From the NCBI RefSeq assembly GCF_963664135.1, contig NZ_OY760905.1, forward strand, positions 2,444,736-2,508,735: a stretch of 64,000 nt of DNA, given 5' to 3'. This document shows positions 49,408 through 59,223 of this stretch, in pieces (the first letter of the stretch is position 1; each line of letters opens with the position of its first letter). The notes under the pieces are model-generated. The model was not told the origin of the DNA. It saw nothing but the letters and a program-made list of their open reading frames with translations, and did not search any database. Source of the DNA: an uncultured Acetobacterium sp. (lineage in GTDB: Bacteria; Bacillota; Clostridia; Eubacteriales; Eubacteriaceae). The translations under genes were made by a program, and so were the position numbers.

Positions 49408-49637
49408 TTATTGGCTGTAAAATGGGTAAAATTAATGATCTTTAATTCATAAATTTGCTAATTACTCATCAAACCTCTTTTTGATATAGTTAATCCAAGC
49501 AGAACATGAAAAGGATTACACGATTGCATGAGAACGTGATAGTTGTGTTACAAGCGAACCCCAGTTATCTGAAATGGATAAGGGTTTGCACATGTTTGAA
49601 ATGATGGGCAATGACCCAAAATAAAGGAGGATTTCAT

Positions 49638-50546
49638 ATGTCAACAGAAAAAGGAAACAACGAAGTCGAAATTAGTAAAGAAGAAAAACAAGGTGTTAAA
49701 GCGTCCAAGATGAAAAAGGGTAGAAAATCAATCGCCTATCTTCAGGAGAAAAAGGATAACGGCGAGAAGATCGTGCAGATGTGCCCGGCCGACCGAGACA
49801 AGTATTTTGTCATGGCAGCTGAAATGGCTGACTGCGACATCTGTCGCCTGACAACTCCCGGTGAAAATACCGAAATGCAGATTGCCAACGCAACCTGGCG
49901 GATCCGTGACGTTCGCAGTGCGGCGCAGTTGATCCATCTTAATTTTTATATGCAGACGCCAACCTACTGTTCTAAGGAAGAAGCTTTAAAAAACGGTTCT
50001 CTATATATGGCGAATGGTGCTGATTCCCTGCTTCCCATGGGTGTCAGCAACGAGACACTGAAGTATATGGCAGATAACCATCTGGTCGTGTTCGGTCACG
50101 TCGGGGCCCTGTCCGGCTGGCAGACCAGTCGGCATGGCGGCTACAAACGCCTGGGGAAAACCGCGGAAGACGCCATGGATGTCTTCCGGATGGCTTATGA
50201 GTATCAGGAAAATGGCATGATGGGCATGACCATCGAACTGACTCCCATCGAAGTTACCAACGCCATCGCCAAGAAGCTGAGTGTGCCCGTGGTGGCTATT
50301 TGTGCCGGTGGTGACGCTGACGGTTCCGAAATGGTCGACTTTGACACCTTCAATATGATGCCGTCAGCCGCTGTTCATGCCAAAGCTTATGGTGACTTCT
50401 TTAAGTGGGCGGCGACTGCATACAGCGGGTGGGCCAACGATGTCCGGACCGGCGTATATCCCGAAGATAAGCACGGCTTCCACATGGACGAAAAAGAACT
50501 CGATAAATTCTTGAACCAGTTGGAACAGAAATACACTGTAAAATAG
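49638..50546 (+). CDS. Divergent PanB-like (ketopantoate hydroxymethyltransferase-fold) protein
   Basis: A 302-residue protein with a 45-residue charged leader. The body follows the PanB/PEP-mutase barrel: VVFGHVGALSGWQTSRHGGYKRLGKT, MGMTIELTPIEVTNAIAKKLSVPVVAICAGGDADG. The histidine of GHVG and the glutamate of ELTP match PanB catalytic positions, but the lysine-glutamate pair of the PanB KxEGG strand is replaced (NGADSLLPMG), and the metal-binding aspartates are not evident. It is therefore unlikely to be a true pantothenate enzyme. AAAGGAGG precedes the ATG. It is followed by an SDR gene, with a LuxR-type regulator on the opposite strand; together they may be a dedicated catabolic pair. 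Confidence 0.72.
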   Translation: MSTEKGNNEVEISKEEKQGVKASKMKKGRKSIAYLQEKKDNGEKIVQMCPADRDKYFVMAAEMADCDICRLTTPGENTEMQIANATWRIRDVRSAAQLIHLNFYMQTPTYCSKEEALKNGSLYMANGADSLLPMGVSNETLKYMADNHLVVFGHVGALSGWQTSRHGGYKRLGKTAEDAMDVFRMAYEYQENGMMGMTIELTPIEVTNAIAKKLSVPVVAICAGGDADGSEMVDFDTFNMMPSAAVHAKAYGDFFKWAATAYSGWANDVRTGVYPEDKHGFHMDEKELDKFLNQLEQKYTVK

Positions 50547-50670
50547 TCAGACTGTTATTTTCAGAAAGATCAAGGTTGGTGGATGGACAGAGCTGAGCGT
50601 GGCACATTCATCCGCCAATTAAATAAAGGTGTAAATAATTTTATATAATAAGTTAGGGGGAGCCGATTTT

Positions 50671-51597
50671 ATGAAAATGGATGCCAACACAATATTAGCG
50701 ATGGCTGAGAACAGTACAAAGCAAATTCGTAGTCTGCCAGAGGTATTCGGCAAGGATCTGGCCGGCAAGGTAGCTATCGTAACCGGTGGTGCCACCGGTC
50801 TGGGTTATAGCGTCGTAAACCGTTTAGCCGAGGCTGGTGTGCACGTGGTCATTGCATCACGAAAAGAAATGACCGGGCAGAAGGCTGAAGCCGAGTTTCG
50901 GGCCAGCGGTCTTGAGGTAAAATGGTTCCAGACTGACGTCAGCAAAGTGTCTGACTGTTATGCTGCAGTTGATTATGCGGTAGAACAGTACGGTGGCGTT
51001 GATATTGTCGTTGCCAATGCGGCAGTGTGGTCGATGTACTCGTTTTTGGATATGCCGGAAGAGGCCTTTGATATGGTTCTCGACACCGATTTAAAGGGCG
51101 AATATTTCATCGCCCAGGCAGCTGCCCGGGTGATGGTTGCGCAGAAGACCAAGGGCAAAATTGTGTTCATTTCCTCAGTTGCTCATAAAGGATCTGACGC
51201 CACTAAATTGGGAACGATGACGCACTATAATGCGGCCAAGGGTGCGATTGTCAGTATGACTAAAGGGATTGCCAAGGAACTGCGCCAGTACGGCATCAGT
51301 GTTAACTGTGTCGCTCCCGGTGGGATGCTGACAGCCGGAGCCCTGACAAATGCTGCGGAAGCAGTTGGTCTTTATGGACAGGAGTTTGCTGAGGAACGCG
51401 GTAAATATGGCCGGGAGACACCGATGGCGATGAATCCTGATGAGGTGGCGCTGGTGGTATTGGCCATGTGTACCGCCATGTCAGACTTTATCGTCGGTGA
51501 GACCATTGATGTGGATGGTGGTTCCCTGCTTAGTTATCAGGCGAAGCCCTGGAGCTATACCGTAGCAGGCTGTATCCCTGGACCGAAAGCGGAATAA
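50671..51597 (+). CDS. Short-chain dehydrogenase/reductase (SDR)
   Basis: A 308-residue oxidoreductase. NAD(P) motif TGGATGLG near residue 38, NAAVW, catalytic Ser in VFISSVAHKG, YNAAK (Tyr and Lys of the active site) and the cap region GGSLLSYQ. ASRKE after the second strand suggests NADP preference. It is 124 bases after the PanB-like gene in the same direction, so they likely act in one pathway on a hydroxy- or keto-acid. The C-terminal tail (KPWSYTVAGCIPGPKAE) is longer than in typical SDRs. Confidence 0.9.
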   Translation: MKMDANTILAMAENSTKQIRSLPEVFGKDLAGKVAIVTGGATGLGYSVVNRLAEAGVHVVIASRKEMTGQKAEAEFRASGLEVKWFQTDVSKVSDCYAAVDYAVEQYGGVDIVVANAAVWSMYSFLDMPEEAFDMVLDTDLKGEYFIAQAAARVMVAQKTKGKIVFISSVAHKGSDATKLGTMTHYNAAKGAIVSMTKGIAKELRQYGISVNCVAPGGMLTAGALTNAAEAVGLYGQEFAEERGKYGRETPMAMNPDEVALVVLAMCTAMSDFIVGETIDVDGGSLLSYQAKPWSYTVAGCIPGPKAE

Positions 51598-51647
51598 CGA
51601 ATCAGCATGATCCCTGATCGATTCAATAAGTGCGTTTATTCTAAAAT

Positions 51648-51697
51648 AATCCCCCTAGCATAGCGGTTCCCTAAAGAGCGCTGACACTGGGGGGATT
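51648..51697. terminator. Bidirectional terminator between SDR and LuxR genes
   Basis: AATCCCCC and GGGGGATT arms with T-rich flank on both sides, between converging genes. Confidence 0.78.
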
Positions 51698-51724
51698 TTA
51701 TCGGTTAAAAAATAGTTGCTTTCT

Positions 51725-52474
51725 TTAGCTTAGCAAGCGCACGAGCAGTTCCTGAAGGTTGGAAACATGCATTTTTTCATAAATATGAGCGATGTGCTTA
51801 TTGGTGGTGGACTGTGAGATATAAAGCGATTGACTGATGGTCGCTGGTGAAATCCCCTGACACAGTAGATTGGCGATTTCGATTTCCCGGGCTGTCAGGT
51901 TGGTAGTTTCCCAGGAAATTTGATCAACCGCTTGTCGACTTGTCTGCTGACAGAAAAAATTCTTGTGCAGATTGTTTAATTGCGGAACCGCCAGGGACAC
52001 CGTCATAAGTTCGGTGTCGGTGAAGTTTTCGTCTTTGGTTTTGTCCAGGGCAAACAAGGTTCGCGGTTTGCCGTTGATATCAAACAGCGCAAAACCAAGG
52101 GAATATTTAACCCCCCGGGGATAAATATAATTAGAAACGAACTCAGTGGTTGGTTCTTTTTTCCAGGCTCTGATATTAATGGTCGGTTTAGTTGGATTTT
52201 CCCGCAAATTTTTGACTAGACTATAATAACCATTCTTGCTCTTGGAGTAATATTCAAGGTACATGGTACTCCATTGCTTGTCAATATTGTGCAGATACTG
52301 GTTGCACACGTTTCCGTTGCCATCCAGAAAATAAACAAGTGACTGATCGAAGTCGCACAGTTCTCCAAGGCCAGACAGAATTTCAGCGGAAAAAGCTTTC
52401 AGTTCATGAACATTCCCACAGGAAACCGTAAAGTCGTAAATTTTTTGCCACGGCATATTCAATTTAGTATGCAT
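51725..52474 (-). CDS. LuxR-family regulator with GAF-like sensor
   Basis: A 249-residue regulator. Residues 25-165 look like a GAF or autoinducer-binding-like sensor (CDFDQSLVYFLDGNGNV, LGFALFDINGKPRTLFALD). The C-terminal LuxR helix-turn-helix reads LTAREIEIANLLCQGISPATISQSLYISQSTTNKHIAHIYEKM in parts. GGAGG 9 bases before the ATG at 52474 favours that start. It converges on the PanB-like/SDR pair and may control it. Confidence 0.87.
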   Translation of the reverse strand: MHTKLNMPWQKIYDFTVSCGNVHELKAFSAEILSGLGELCDFDQSLVYFLDGNGNVCNQYLHNIDKQWSTMYLEYYSKSKNGYYSLVKNLRENPTKPTINIRAWKKEPTTEFVSNYIYPRGVKYSLGFALFDINGKPRTLFALDKTKDENFTDTELMTVSLAVPQLNNLHKNFFCQQTSRQAVDQISWETTNLTAREIEIANLLCQGISPATISQSLYISQSTTNKHIAHIYEKMHVSNLQELLVRLLS

Positions 52475-52815
52475 TTTCATTCCCTCCGTACTTGAGTCAG
52501 GAATCGCCCTTTCCGATTGTCATTTCTTTTATTGTTATTGGGTTATAGTTGAATTTTAATGATAAAATGCGGTAAAGTCAAGGCATGTTGATAATAAAGA
52601 AGGATTTACGAAAAACGTTTTCAGAGATAATTGCTACAAATATTCAGTAACGACGTATTTCTGCTGGGAGAGATTTGTGAATTGCACTAAATAAAGAAAA
52701 TTTAAAATGAATGTTATGATTGATAGCGGGTATAATAAAAAAAACTTTACAAAAACAGAATGAGATATTTCTCGCAAATTAGCAAATTAAAAATAAGATT
52801 AGAAGGGAGAAAAGA
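52475..52815. other. Divergent intergenic region
   Basis: Upstream of both the LuxR and the DUF4332 genes. AT-rich; no protein frame, strong hairpin or convincing -35/-10 pair seen, except AGAAGGGAG before the DUF4332 ATG. Confidence 0.5.
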
Positions 52816-53220
52816 ATGTCTAAACTTAGTTTAATTGAGGGTATTGGCGAAGCTTATGAGTTGAAATTGGAAGCTGTGGACGTTAACTCGATCGAATCAC
52901 TGCTGGAGACATGCACGACCAAAAAAGGTCGGTCTCAACTGGCAGAGAAAACAGGGATATCTGAAAAGCTTATTTTAAAATGGGCAAACCACGCCGACTT
53001 GATCAGAATCAAAGGGATCGGGGGAGAGTATGCCGAATTGCTGGAAGCAGCAGGCGTTGATACCGTACCGGAACTGGCCACACGCAAGGCGGAAAATCTC
53101 TTCAAAAAATTACAAGAAATCAATGATGCGAAATCACTTGTCAGAAAACTGCCGACCCAAGCACAGGTGGAAGACTGGATAACCCAAGCGGCAACGCTGC
53201 CACGGGTCTTGACGTATTAG
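52816..53220 (+). CDS. DUF4332 helix-hairpin-helix protein
   Basis: A 134-residue helical protein with two helix-hairpin-helix-like motifs, LSLIEGIGEAYELKLEAVDV and LIRIKGIGGEYAELLEAAGV. This is the DUF4332 pattern, thought to mediate nucleic-acid or protein contacts; function unknown. Single gene with a weak hairpin (AACGC/GCGTT and T-run near 53309-53335) downstream. Confidence 0.85.
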   Translation: MSKLSLIEGIGEAYELKLEAVDVNSIESLLETCTTKKGRSQLAEKTGISEKLILKWANHADLIRIKGIGGEYAELLEAAGVDTVPELATRKAENLFKKLQEINDAKSLVRKLPTQAQVEDWITQAATLPRVLTY

Positions 53221-53417
53221 TGTAATCGGGGAATGGTTAACAATGTTTTGGGGATGGAACTGACATCGCCATATAAAATTGAATAAAACAGAACCGTCAG
53301 TTGAGGAGAACGCTCTCCTTGATTGGCGTTTTTTCGATTTGCTGACAATCAATAGCAGGAGCAATGCAATTTGTTAATAACATTGGATAAATGCAAACTA
53401 AATCAGGAGGTTTTGTG

Positions 53418-53984
53418 ATGAAAAACGAAGAAAGAGAATTATCATCAGAACAACGGGAAGAACTACTTAGCGTGCTGAAAGTCCGTTTCGAGAAAAATAT
53501 AAACCGCCATCAAGGTTTAAAATGGGCAGAAATACAATCGAAGCTGGAAGCGAATACTAAAAAAATGTGGTCTCTCAATGAAATGGAAAGAACTGGCGGT
53601 GAACCGGATGTTGCTGGTTACGATCAGGCTACGAGGGAGTACATTTTTTATGACTGTTCATCAGAAAGTCCCAACGGCCGCAGAAATGTTTGTTATGACC
53701 GCGAGGCGCTGGATTCCCGGAAAGAAAACAAACCGGAAAATAGTGCGGTTGAGATGGCGGAAGCCATGGGTATTGAACTTTTGACAGAAGAACAATATAG
53801 AGAGTTGCAGAAACTAGGGAATTTTGATACCAAAACATCGAGCTGGGTGAAAACACCAGCTGAAGTCAGAAAACTAGGCGGTGCTTTCTTTGCTGATCGT
53901 CGTTACGATCATGTCTTCATCTATCATAACAGTGCGCCCTCTTACTATGCGGTTAGAGGATTTAGAGGCTTGCTCAGAGTCTGA
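53418..53984 (+). CDS. DUF4256 protein
   Basis: A 188-residue protein whose segments LKWAEIQSKLEANTKKMWSL, GGEPDVAGYD, EYIFYDCSSESPNGRRNVCYD and YDHVFIYHNSAPSYYAVRGFRG are the DUF4256 signature. The family is widespread in bacteria and uncharacterised. AGGAGG 8 bases before the ATG at 53418 decides the start. Confidence 0.88.
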   Translation: MKNEERELSSEQREELLSVLKVRFEKNINRHQGLKWAEIQSKLEANTKKMWSLNEMERTGGEPDVAGYDQATREYIFYDCSSESPNGRRNVCYDREALDSRKENKPENSAVEMAEAMGIELLTEEQYRELQKLGNFDTKTSSWVKTPAEVRKLGGAFFADRRYDHVFIYHNSAPSYYAVRGFRGLLRV

Positions 53985-54013
53985 ATTTTGCGTAGATGAA
54001 ATAGATCTGACAA

Positions 54014-54053
54014 CATGACCAACGAAACGTCACGGTGTTACACCGTCAGAATT
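54014..54053 (+). repeat. Dispersed 40-bp REP-like repeat, copy h
   Basis: CATGACCAACGAAACGTCAC followed by a diverged right half (GTTACACCGTCAG). It lies in the leader of the large EAL protein gene. Confidence 0.65.
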
Positions 54054-54091
54054 TCTTAAATTCGGATATTATTGAAAAGGTGGTAAGAAAA

Positions 54092-57000
54092 ATGGCTTTT
54101 GAAAGCTTCTTCAATCGATTAAAAATCAAAGAATTATCAGTGTTGCCAGAAAAGGACGGATGGTATCTGGAAAACCGACGACATGCCCAGGAAATGATGA
54201 AAACCGGAAGCTGGACTTATGAAATTGGAAATGATACCATTTATTTTACCGATGAGTATTTTAATATTTTTGAAACGGTTACGGAAAAGCTTGCGGAAGA
54301 TGTGGAGTCTTATTTTCAATTTGTCTGCAAAGATGATGTCAGCAAGGTAAAAAATTCAAGAGAACAGGCTTTTCTGGGACACAATCAAGAACTGGAATAT
54401 CAGATTATCACGGGTCAAGGCAATCATAAATTTGTTAAAGAGAAAACCCGTACCCTATTGGATGAAGTGGGCAATCCGACAAAAATTATTGGCGCTCTGC
54501 AGGATATTACCGGTGAAAAAATCTTGGAAAACAGTTTGAAAGAGTTAGGGGAAAACTTGAATCTTGGACAAAAGGTTGCTGGTCTGGGTAGCTGGAAATA
54601 CAATGCGGTAAAAAATGAAATCTTCTGGTCTGACGAAATTTACCGGATTTATGATCTTAAACCCGGAGAATTTGGGGGCACTGTCGTCGAATTAATGGAT
54701 TTTACCTATCCTGCGGATCGGGATGTTTTAGAAGAACTAACCGAAAAAAGGTTAGCCCATGAAAAATTTGATCTGCAATACCGCATTCAATTGAGAAACG
54801 GAGCCATTAAACACGTGCGCCTGGTGGGTGAACCCATTAAAAACAAAGACGGTTTGAATATCGATTTGGTCGGAACAATTCAGGATATGACCGAAATTAA
54901 AAAGCTGGAAAACGAAATTATTTTTATCAAAAAAAATCTAGAGCAAGCCCAACGGCTGGCTAAAATTGGCAGCTGGGAGATGAATATCGAAAAAAGTGAG
55001 AACTTCATGTCTGATGAAGCCCTCCGGATTTTTGGCATCACAGCTGATGAATTCAAGGGAACCTTTGAAGATTTTATGAGTCGGGTGCATCCCGAGGATC
55101 GTAATATCATCATCGATTCCATGAATGGTGAATTGACCGAAGAACCCTTTGAACTGGAATTTCGGGTGATTCGAAAAGACGGAACGATTCATGAGGTTTT
55201 TCAGATTGGGGAGTTTAATCTCGATAAAAATGGACAAGTCTTACGTGCCTACGGAACGATTCAGGATATTACCGAAAAAAAAGAGTATGAGCGAGCTATT
55301 GAAATCAAGCAGAAAGAGATCGAAAAAATTCAGCAGCGAACAAAAATGTTGATTCAGGAATCCGGGGTTGTTTTTGAGATCATCACTGCTGATGGTATCA
55401 TCCGCTATATCAGTGACACCTCTCAAAAGGTGATCAATTATGATCCTGAGAGTATGATCGGTAAAAGTATCTATGATTACTATGATCACGATGAAGCGGC
55501 TTATTTGAAGGGCTTGATTCATAGTGCCATGGAAAATAAAGCGATCACCGAAACGGGAATCATCACTTTTAGCAGAAAAGGAAATAAGCCCATTTATCTG
55601 GAAGTGCACATCCAGAATTTTCTGGATCATCCAATTATTCAGGGATTGGTTCTGGATTTCCGGGATGTGACAAACCGCATCATCATGCAGCGAAAAATAG
55701 AAAAGCTGGCGTCCTATGATGAAACAACATCCCTACCTAAACAGAACCAGTTTAAAAAAGAGCTCGCCGAAAAATGTCTCAAAGCATCTTTAGAACAGCA
55801 TAGTCTGGTCGTGATCATGCTGGACTTTGAAGGATTTAAGGAGATCAATGACTCCCTGGGATTTAAGGTCGGGCAGCAGCTGATTGTTCAAATCGTGATG
55901 CGCTTAAGAGGGCTTTTAGGAAAAGACACCCTGATTTCGCGGTATTCCGAAGATCAGTTTGCTATTGTCATTGAAGGGTTAATCAATCTGGAATCCTACG
56001 AAGCTAGGGTAGTAGATATTATCGATTTCTTTCATCGATCCTTTAAAATTGATATCTATGAGTTTGATATCAATGTGAACGTCGGGGTCAGTGTTTATCC
56101 TTTGGAAACAGAAGAAAAAGATGCCGATGCCGAGGATACAATGGCTGAAGATGATCAAGCTATGGATGAAATTGAACAACTGATTAAGTATGCCAGTATT
56201 GCCCTGGTCTGGTCTAAAAAAGATGGGAAAAACCGCTATCGGTTTTATTCTTCCGAGCTGAACATTCAAAACTATAAACAACTTCAACTGCGTCACGATT
56301 TAAGAATGGCTGTCAAAAGGGATCAATTCAGGGTTTACTATCAACCAATGGTGCGGATAAAAAACCATCAGATTTTAGCAGTTGAAGCGCTGATTCGCTG
56401 GAATCACCCGGATTGGGGAATTGTCTCACCAGATGAATTCATTTTCCTAGCTGAAGAAACTGGTGCTATTGTGGAAATGGGAAAATGGATGCTGCGGAAA
56501 ATCTGCGAAGATCATCGTTATTGGATGTTGAAGGGATATAAACCAGTCTATATTTCGGTGAATTTTTCAAGTGTCCAGTTTTACGAACGTGATTTTGTCA
56601 AAAACATCACGGATATTCTGGCAGAATATGAGATCGATCCCACATACCTGATCGTTGAACTAACTGAAAGCCTGATTATTGAGAATTCCCACAAAGCTAT
56701 TGTCGATATTGAAAACCTACAGCGGGCTGGGATTAAAGTGGCTCTGGATGATTTCGGAACGGGTTATTCCTCGCTGAGTTACTTAAAGAATTTTAACATC
56801 GATATTATTAAAATGGATGCCTCTTTTCTAAAGAATATCATGGCTGACAAGACCTCCGCCATTATCACTCAGGCGATCATTAATCTGACCAAAGAGTTGC
56901 GGATTAAACTGGTCTGTGAAGGCATTGAGAACTGGGAACAGTTGTCGTTTCTAAGGGAAAATAATTGCTTTGCAGGTCAGGGCTATCTCTACTCGCGACC

Positions 57001-57562
57001 AGTTCCGTTCTTAAAAATCGATGAAATACTTGAAAAAGAGAAATGCCGACCAATGCTCAGCAATACGACCTTTAAACCCCGGGCCGAACGGCGAAATTCG
57101 TTCAGACAGGCATTTCATGACTTGTTAAAAACGGATCTGACGATTCTAAAAATTAAAGATAAAAAGATGAACGTTGGGAACTCTAAAGTTCTGGTAAAGA
57201 ACATTGGCTCTGGTGGACTTTGTTTTATATCCAATATTCAATTCCCACTTGAACGGGATTTTACGCTGCAATTTGTCACAACGCTTCTTGGAAAAGAAAT
57301 CAGTACTTATGGGACACCGGTTTGGTGCGAAGAAGTGGAGGACAACCTCTTTGAATATGGGGTGAAATTTTTAATGGGTGAAAGTGCGGTTGAGGAACTG
57401 ATGCGAATTATTTATGAGGTACAGGTTAAAATGAAGAAAAATATGCTGTTTTCTGATGGCAACTTTACCGATGAAACGGCCTACAACTATTTTAACAATC
57501 TTATTGGACAACAGAGCCCTGAAAAAGTAGATTTTAGTCAATACAAGAGAAATAAGTTTTAA
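54092..57562 (+). CDS. Cyclic-di-GMP protein: PAS repeats, degenerate GGDEF, EAL and PilZ
   Basis: A 1156-residue signalling protein without membrane helices. Four PAS domains lie at about 25-150, 165-275, 290-405 and 420-530; the second and third show GSWKYN/GSWEMN starts and GTIQDMTE/GTIQDITE ends. In the GGDEF domain (545-720) the signature is SEDQF (619-623), so cyclase activity is unlikely. The EAL domain (740-990) keeps VEALIRW (EAL at 765-767) and DDFGTGYSS (886-894), so it may hydrolyse c-di-GMP. A PilZ domain follows from about 1000, with RNSFR at 1001-1005 and KNIGSGG at 1036-1042, fitting c-di-GMP binding. AAGGTGG 7 bases before the ATG at 54092 decides the start. Confidence 0.9.
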   Translation: MAFESFFNRLKIKELSVLPEKDGWYLENRRHAQEMMKTGSWTYEIGNDTIYFTDEYFNIFETVTEKLAEDVESYFQFVCKDDVSKVKNSREQAFLGHNQELEYQIITGQGNHKFVKEKTRTLLDEVGNPTKIIGALQDITGEKILENSLKELGENLNLGQKVAGLGSWKYNAVKNEIFWSDEIYRIYDLKPGEFGGTVVELMDFTYPADRDVLEELTEKRLAHEKFDLQYRIQLRNGAIKHVRLVGEPIKNKDGLNIDLVGTIQDMTEIKKLENEIIFIKKNLEQAQRLAKIGSWEMNIEKSENFMSDEALRIFGITADEFKGTFEDFMSRVHPEDRNIIIDSMNGELTEEPFELEFRVIRKDGTIHEVFQIGEFNLDKNGQVLRAYGTIQDITEKKEYERAIEIKQKEIEKIQQRTKMLIQESGVVFEIITADGIIRYISDTSQKVINYDPESMIGKSIYDYYDHDEAAYLKGLIHSAMENKAITETGIITFSRKGNKPIYLEVHIQNFLDHPIIQGLVLDFRDVTNRIIMQRKIEKLASYDETTSLPKQNQFKKELAEKCLKASLEQHSLVVIMLDFEGFKEINDSLGFKVGQQLIVQIVMRLRGLLGKDTLISRYSEDQFAIVIEGLINLESYEARVVDIIDFFHRSFKIDIYEFDINVNVGVSVYPLETEEKDADAEDTMAEDDQAMDEIEQLIKYASIALVWSKKDGKNRYRFYSSELNIQNYKQLQLRHDLRMAVKRDQFRVYYQPMVRIKNHQILAVEALIRWNHPDWGIVSPDEFIFLAEETGAIVEMGKWMLRKICEDHRYWMLKGYKPVYISVNFSSVQFYERDFVKNITDILAEYEIDPTYLIVELTESLIIENSHKAIVDIENLQRAGIKVALDDFGTGYSSLSYLKNFNIDIIKMDASFLKNIMADKTSAIITQAIINLTKELRIKLVCEGIENWEQLSFLRENNCFAGQGYLYSRPVPFLKIDEILEKEKCRPMLSNTTFKPRAERRNSFRQAFHDLLKTDLTILKIKDKKMNVGNSKVLVKNIGSGGLCFISNIQFPLERDFTLQFVTTLLGKEISTYGTPVWCEEVEDNLFEYGVKFLMGESAVEELMRIIYEVQVKMKKNMLFSDGNFTDETAYNYFNNLIGQQSPEKVDFSQYKRNKF

Positions 57563-57685
57563 TCAGTTTACCGTTAAGTTGTAAAATAAAAAACTCAGTT
57601 TTGAGAATTTAATGGCGCGAAATAGTTTTATTTAAGAATGTGAAGCAATCCGATTAGCTGATGTGGAAGGAGCGTGTTTGTCGAT

Positions 57686-58267
57686 ATGCCTGTAAAAAAC
57701 ATACCTGAAAGTTGGTTGATCTGTCATAGTCTGAAAGAATGGCATGACTGGTTAGCCACGCATTATGATATTGAAACGGGGGTTTGGTTACAGATCAAAA
57801 AGGCCAGATCGAATGAGCTGGGAGTTGGTATGGAGGAAGCGGTGGCAGAAGCCCTATGTTTTGGCTGGATCGATAGCAAAATACATAGTTTGGATACTGA
57901 AAAATATATTCTTCATATGACTCATCGTAAGCCCGGGAGCATGTGGTCAATGACAAACCGTAAACGTGCTGAAGCACTTATTGCAGAAGGAAGAATGACC
58001 GAAGCCGGGATGGTGCCAATCCGCGAAGCTCAAGCAAATGGTCGATGGGAAGCTGCTTACACATCAAAAGAAAAACCGGTTGTACCAAACGATCTGGCAA
58101 CAGCATTAGGTGCGGATCAAGAGGCTAATAATAATTTCGAAAACTGGTCAAATAGTCAAAAACGGCAGTCTGTTGTGTGGATAGAGCAAAGCAGACAACC
58201 GAAAACCAGAGCGAATCGTATCGATAAAGTTGTCAGTTGTGCTCATAAAAATCAGAAATTGTTTTAG
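57686..58267 (+). CDS. YdeI/OmdA-like protein
   Basis: About 193 residues: LICHSLKEWHDWLATHYDIETGVWLQIKKA, EAVAEALCFGWIDSKIHSLD, and MWSMTNRKRAEALIAEGRM (each read in parts), then SRQPKTRANRIDKVV. This is the YdeI/OmpD-associated (bacteriocin-protection) family, of unclear biochemical role. Start uncertain: ATG 57686, with GGAG 13 bases upstream; a GTG at 57674 is too close to that site. Confidence 0.85.
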   Translation: MPVKNIPESWLICHSLKEWHDWLATHYDIETGVWLQIKKARSNELGVGMEEAVAEALCFGWIDSKIHSLDTEKYILHMTHRKPGSMWSMTNRKRAEALIAEGRMTEAGMVPIREAQANGRWEAAYTSKEKPVVPNDLATALGADQEANNNFENWSNSQKRQSVVWIEQSRQPKTRANRIDKVVSCAHKNQKLF

Positions 58268-58500
58268 GGCGTGTTATATTAACGATAAATTAATGTAAGA
58301 TGGGCTTAGAATGATGCCAGTATCGAAAAATTCCGATTGCCTGTCGCTAAAATGAATGTGAAGATCCTGATTAGGTGTAAATGCCAAAAAGGTACTTTGA
58401 TTGTCATACCAGTAATTGCTATAATAGGAACACGTAATTGTGAACGTGCAGTACGCTTTGCAATGATCAGGTATTTTTGAAATCAAAGGAGAAATTTTTA

Positions 58501-59127
58501 ATGAACAGAACGATATATCTTTATGTTTGTGATACCATGGCCGATTGGGAAATTGGATATTTGACGGCGGAACTTAACACTGGCAGATATTTTAAGAAGG
58601 GGATAACGCCCTGCAAAGTAGTAACTGTCGGTATTGACGTAACACCCATTACAACGATGGGCGGTTTAAAAATACTGCCAGATATCAGTGTGGTCGGGTG
58701 CGATATCAAAAGTACCGATGCATTGATTTTACCGGGAGGTGACACCTGGCTAGATTCAATCCACGATCCGATCATCAATAAAGCCGAGCAGTGTATTAAA
58801 GAAAACATTATTGTGGCCGCAATCTGTGGCGCGACAATGGGACTTGCCAAGAATGGTCTGCTGGATTCCAGATACCATACAAGCAATGATCTGGGCTATC
58901 TTAAAATGGTCTGTCCGGATTATAAAGGTGAAACCTATTATAAAAATGACCCCGCCGTTACGGACGAAAATTTAATCACGGCTATGGGAGTTGCACCATT
59001 GGAATTTACGGTGGAAGTCCTGAAAGCTTTGGCGGTCTTTTCGCCAGAAACATTAGATGCATGGTATCAGCTTTATCAAACCCATGAATCGGAGCATTTT
59101 TATGCGTTAATGAACTCGATACAGTAG
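58501..59127 (+). CDS. DJ-1/PfpI-family protein
   Basis: A 208-residue class I glutamine-amidotransferase-like protein. The nucleophile elbow is AAICGATMGLA (Cys about residue 107) and ALILPGGDTW is the oxyanion strand. Similar Firmicute proteins are annotated as putative protease or glyoxalase-type DJ-1 relatives. AAAGGAG 8 bases before the ATG. Confidence 0.87.
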   Translation: MNRTIYLYVCDTMADWEIGYLTAELNTGRYFKKGITPCKVVTVGIDVTPITTMGGLKILPDISVVGCDIKSTDALILPGGDTWLDSIHDPIINKAEQCIKENIIVAAICGATMGLAKNGLLDSRYHTSNDLGYLKMVCPDYKGETYYKNDPAVTDENLITAMGVAPLEFTVEVLKALAVFSPETLDAWYQLYQTHESEHFYALMNSIQ

Positions 59128-59223
59128 TGCAAAGTACTTTAGAAAAGGTGGTGAAACAATGAAATGCTGCATTGGAATGGCCGGAATAGATCTGAAATAT
59201 TAAACTATTTAGGAGGATTCGAA

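Noticed and set aside
15077-54053. Promoters in repeat copies e, f, g and h
   Set aside because: Read in the orientation that gives TTGTCA, none of these four has a -10-like hexamer at 15-19 bases.
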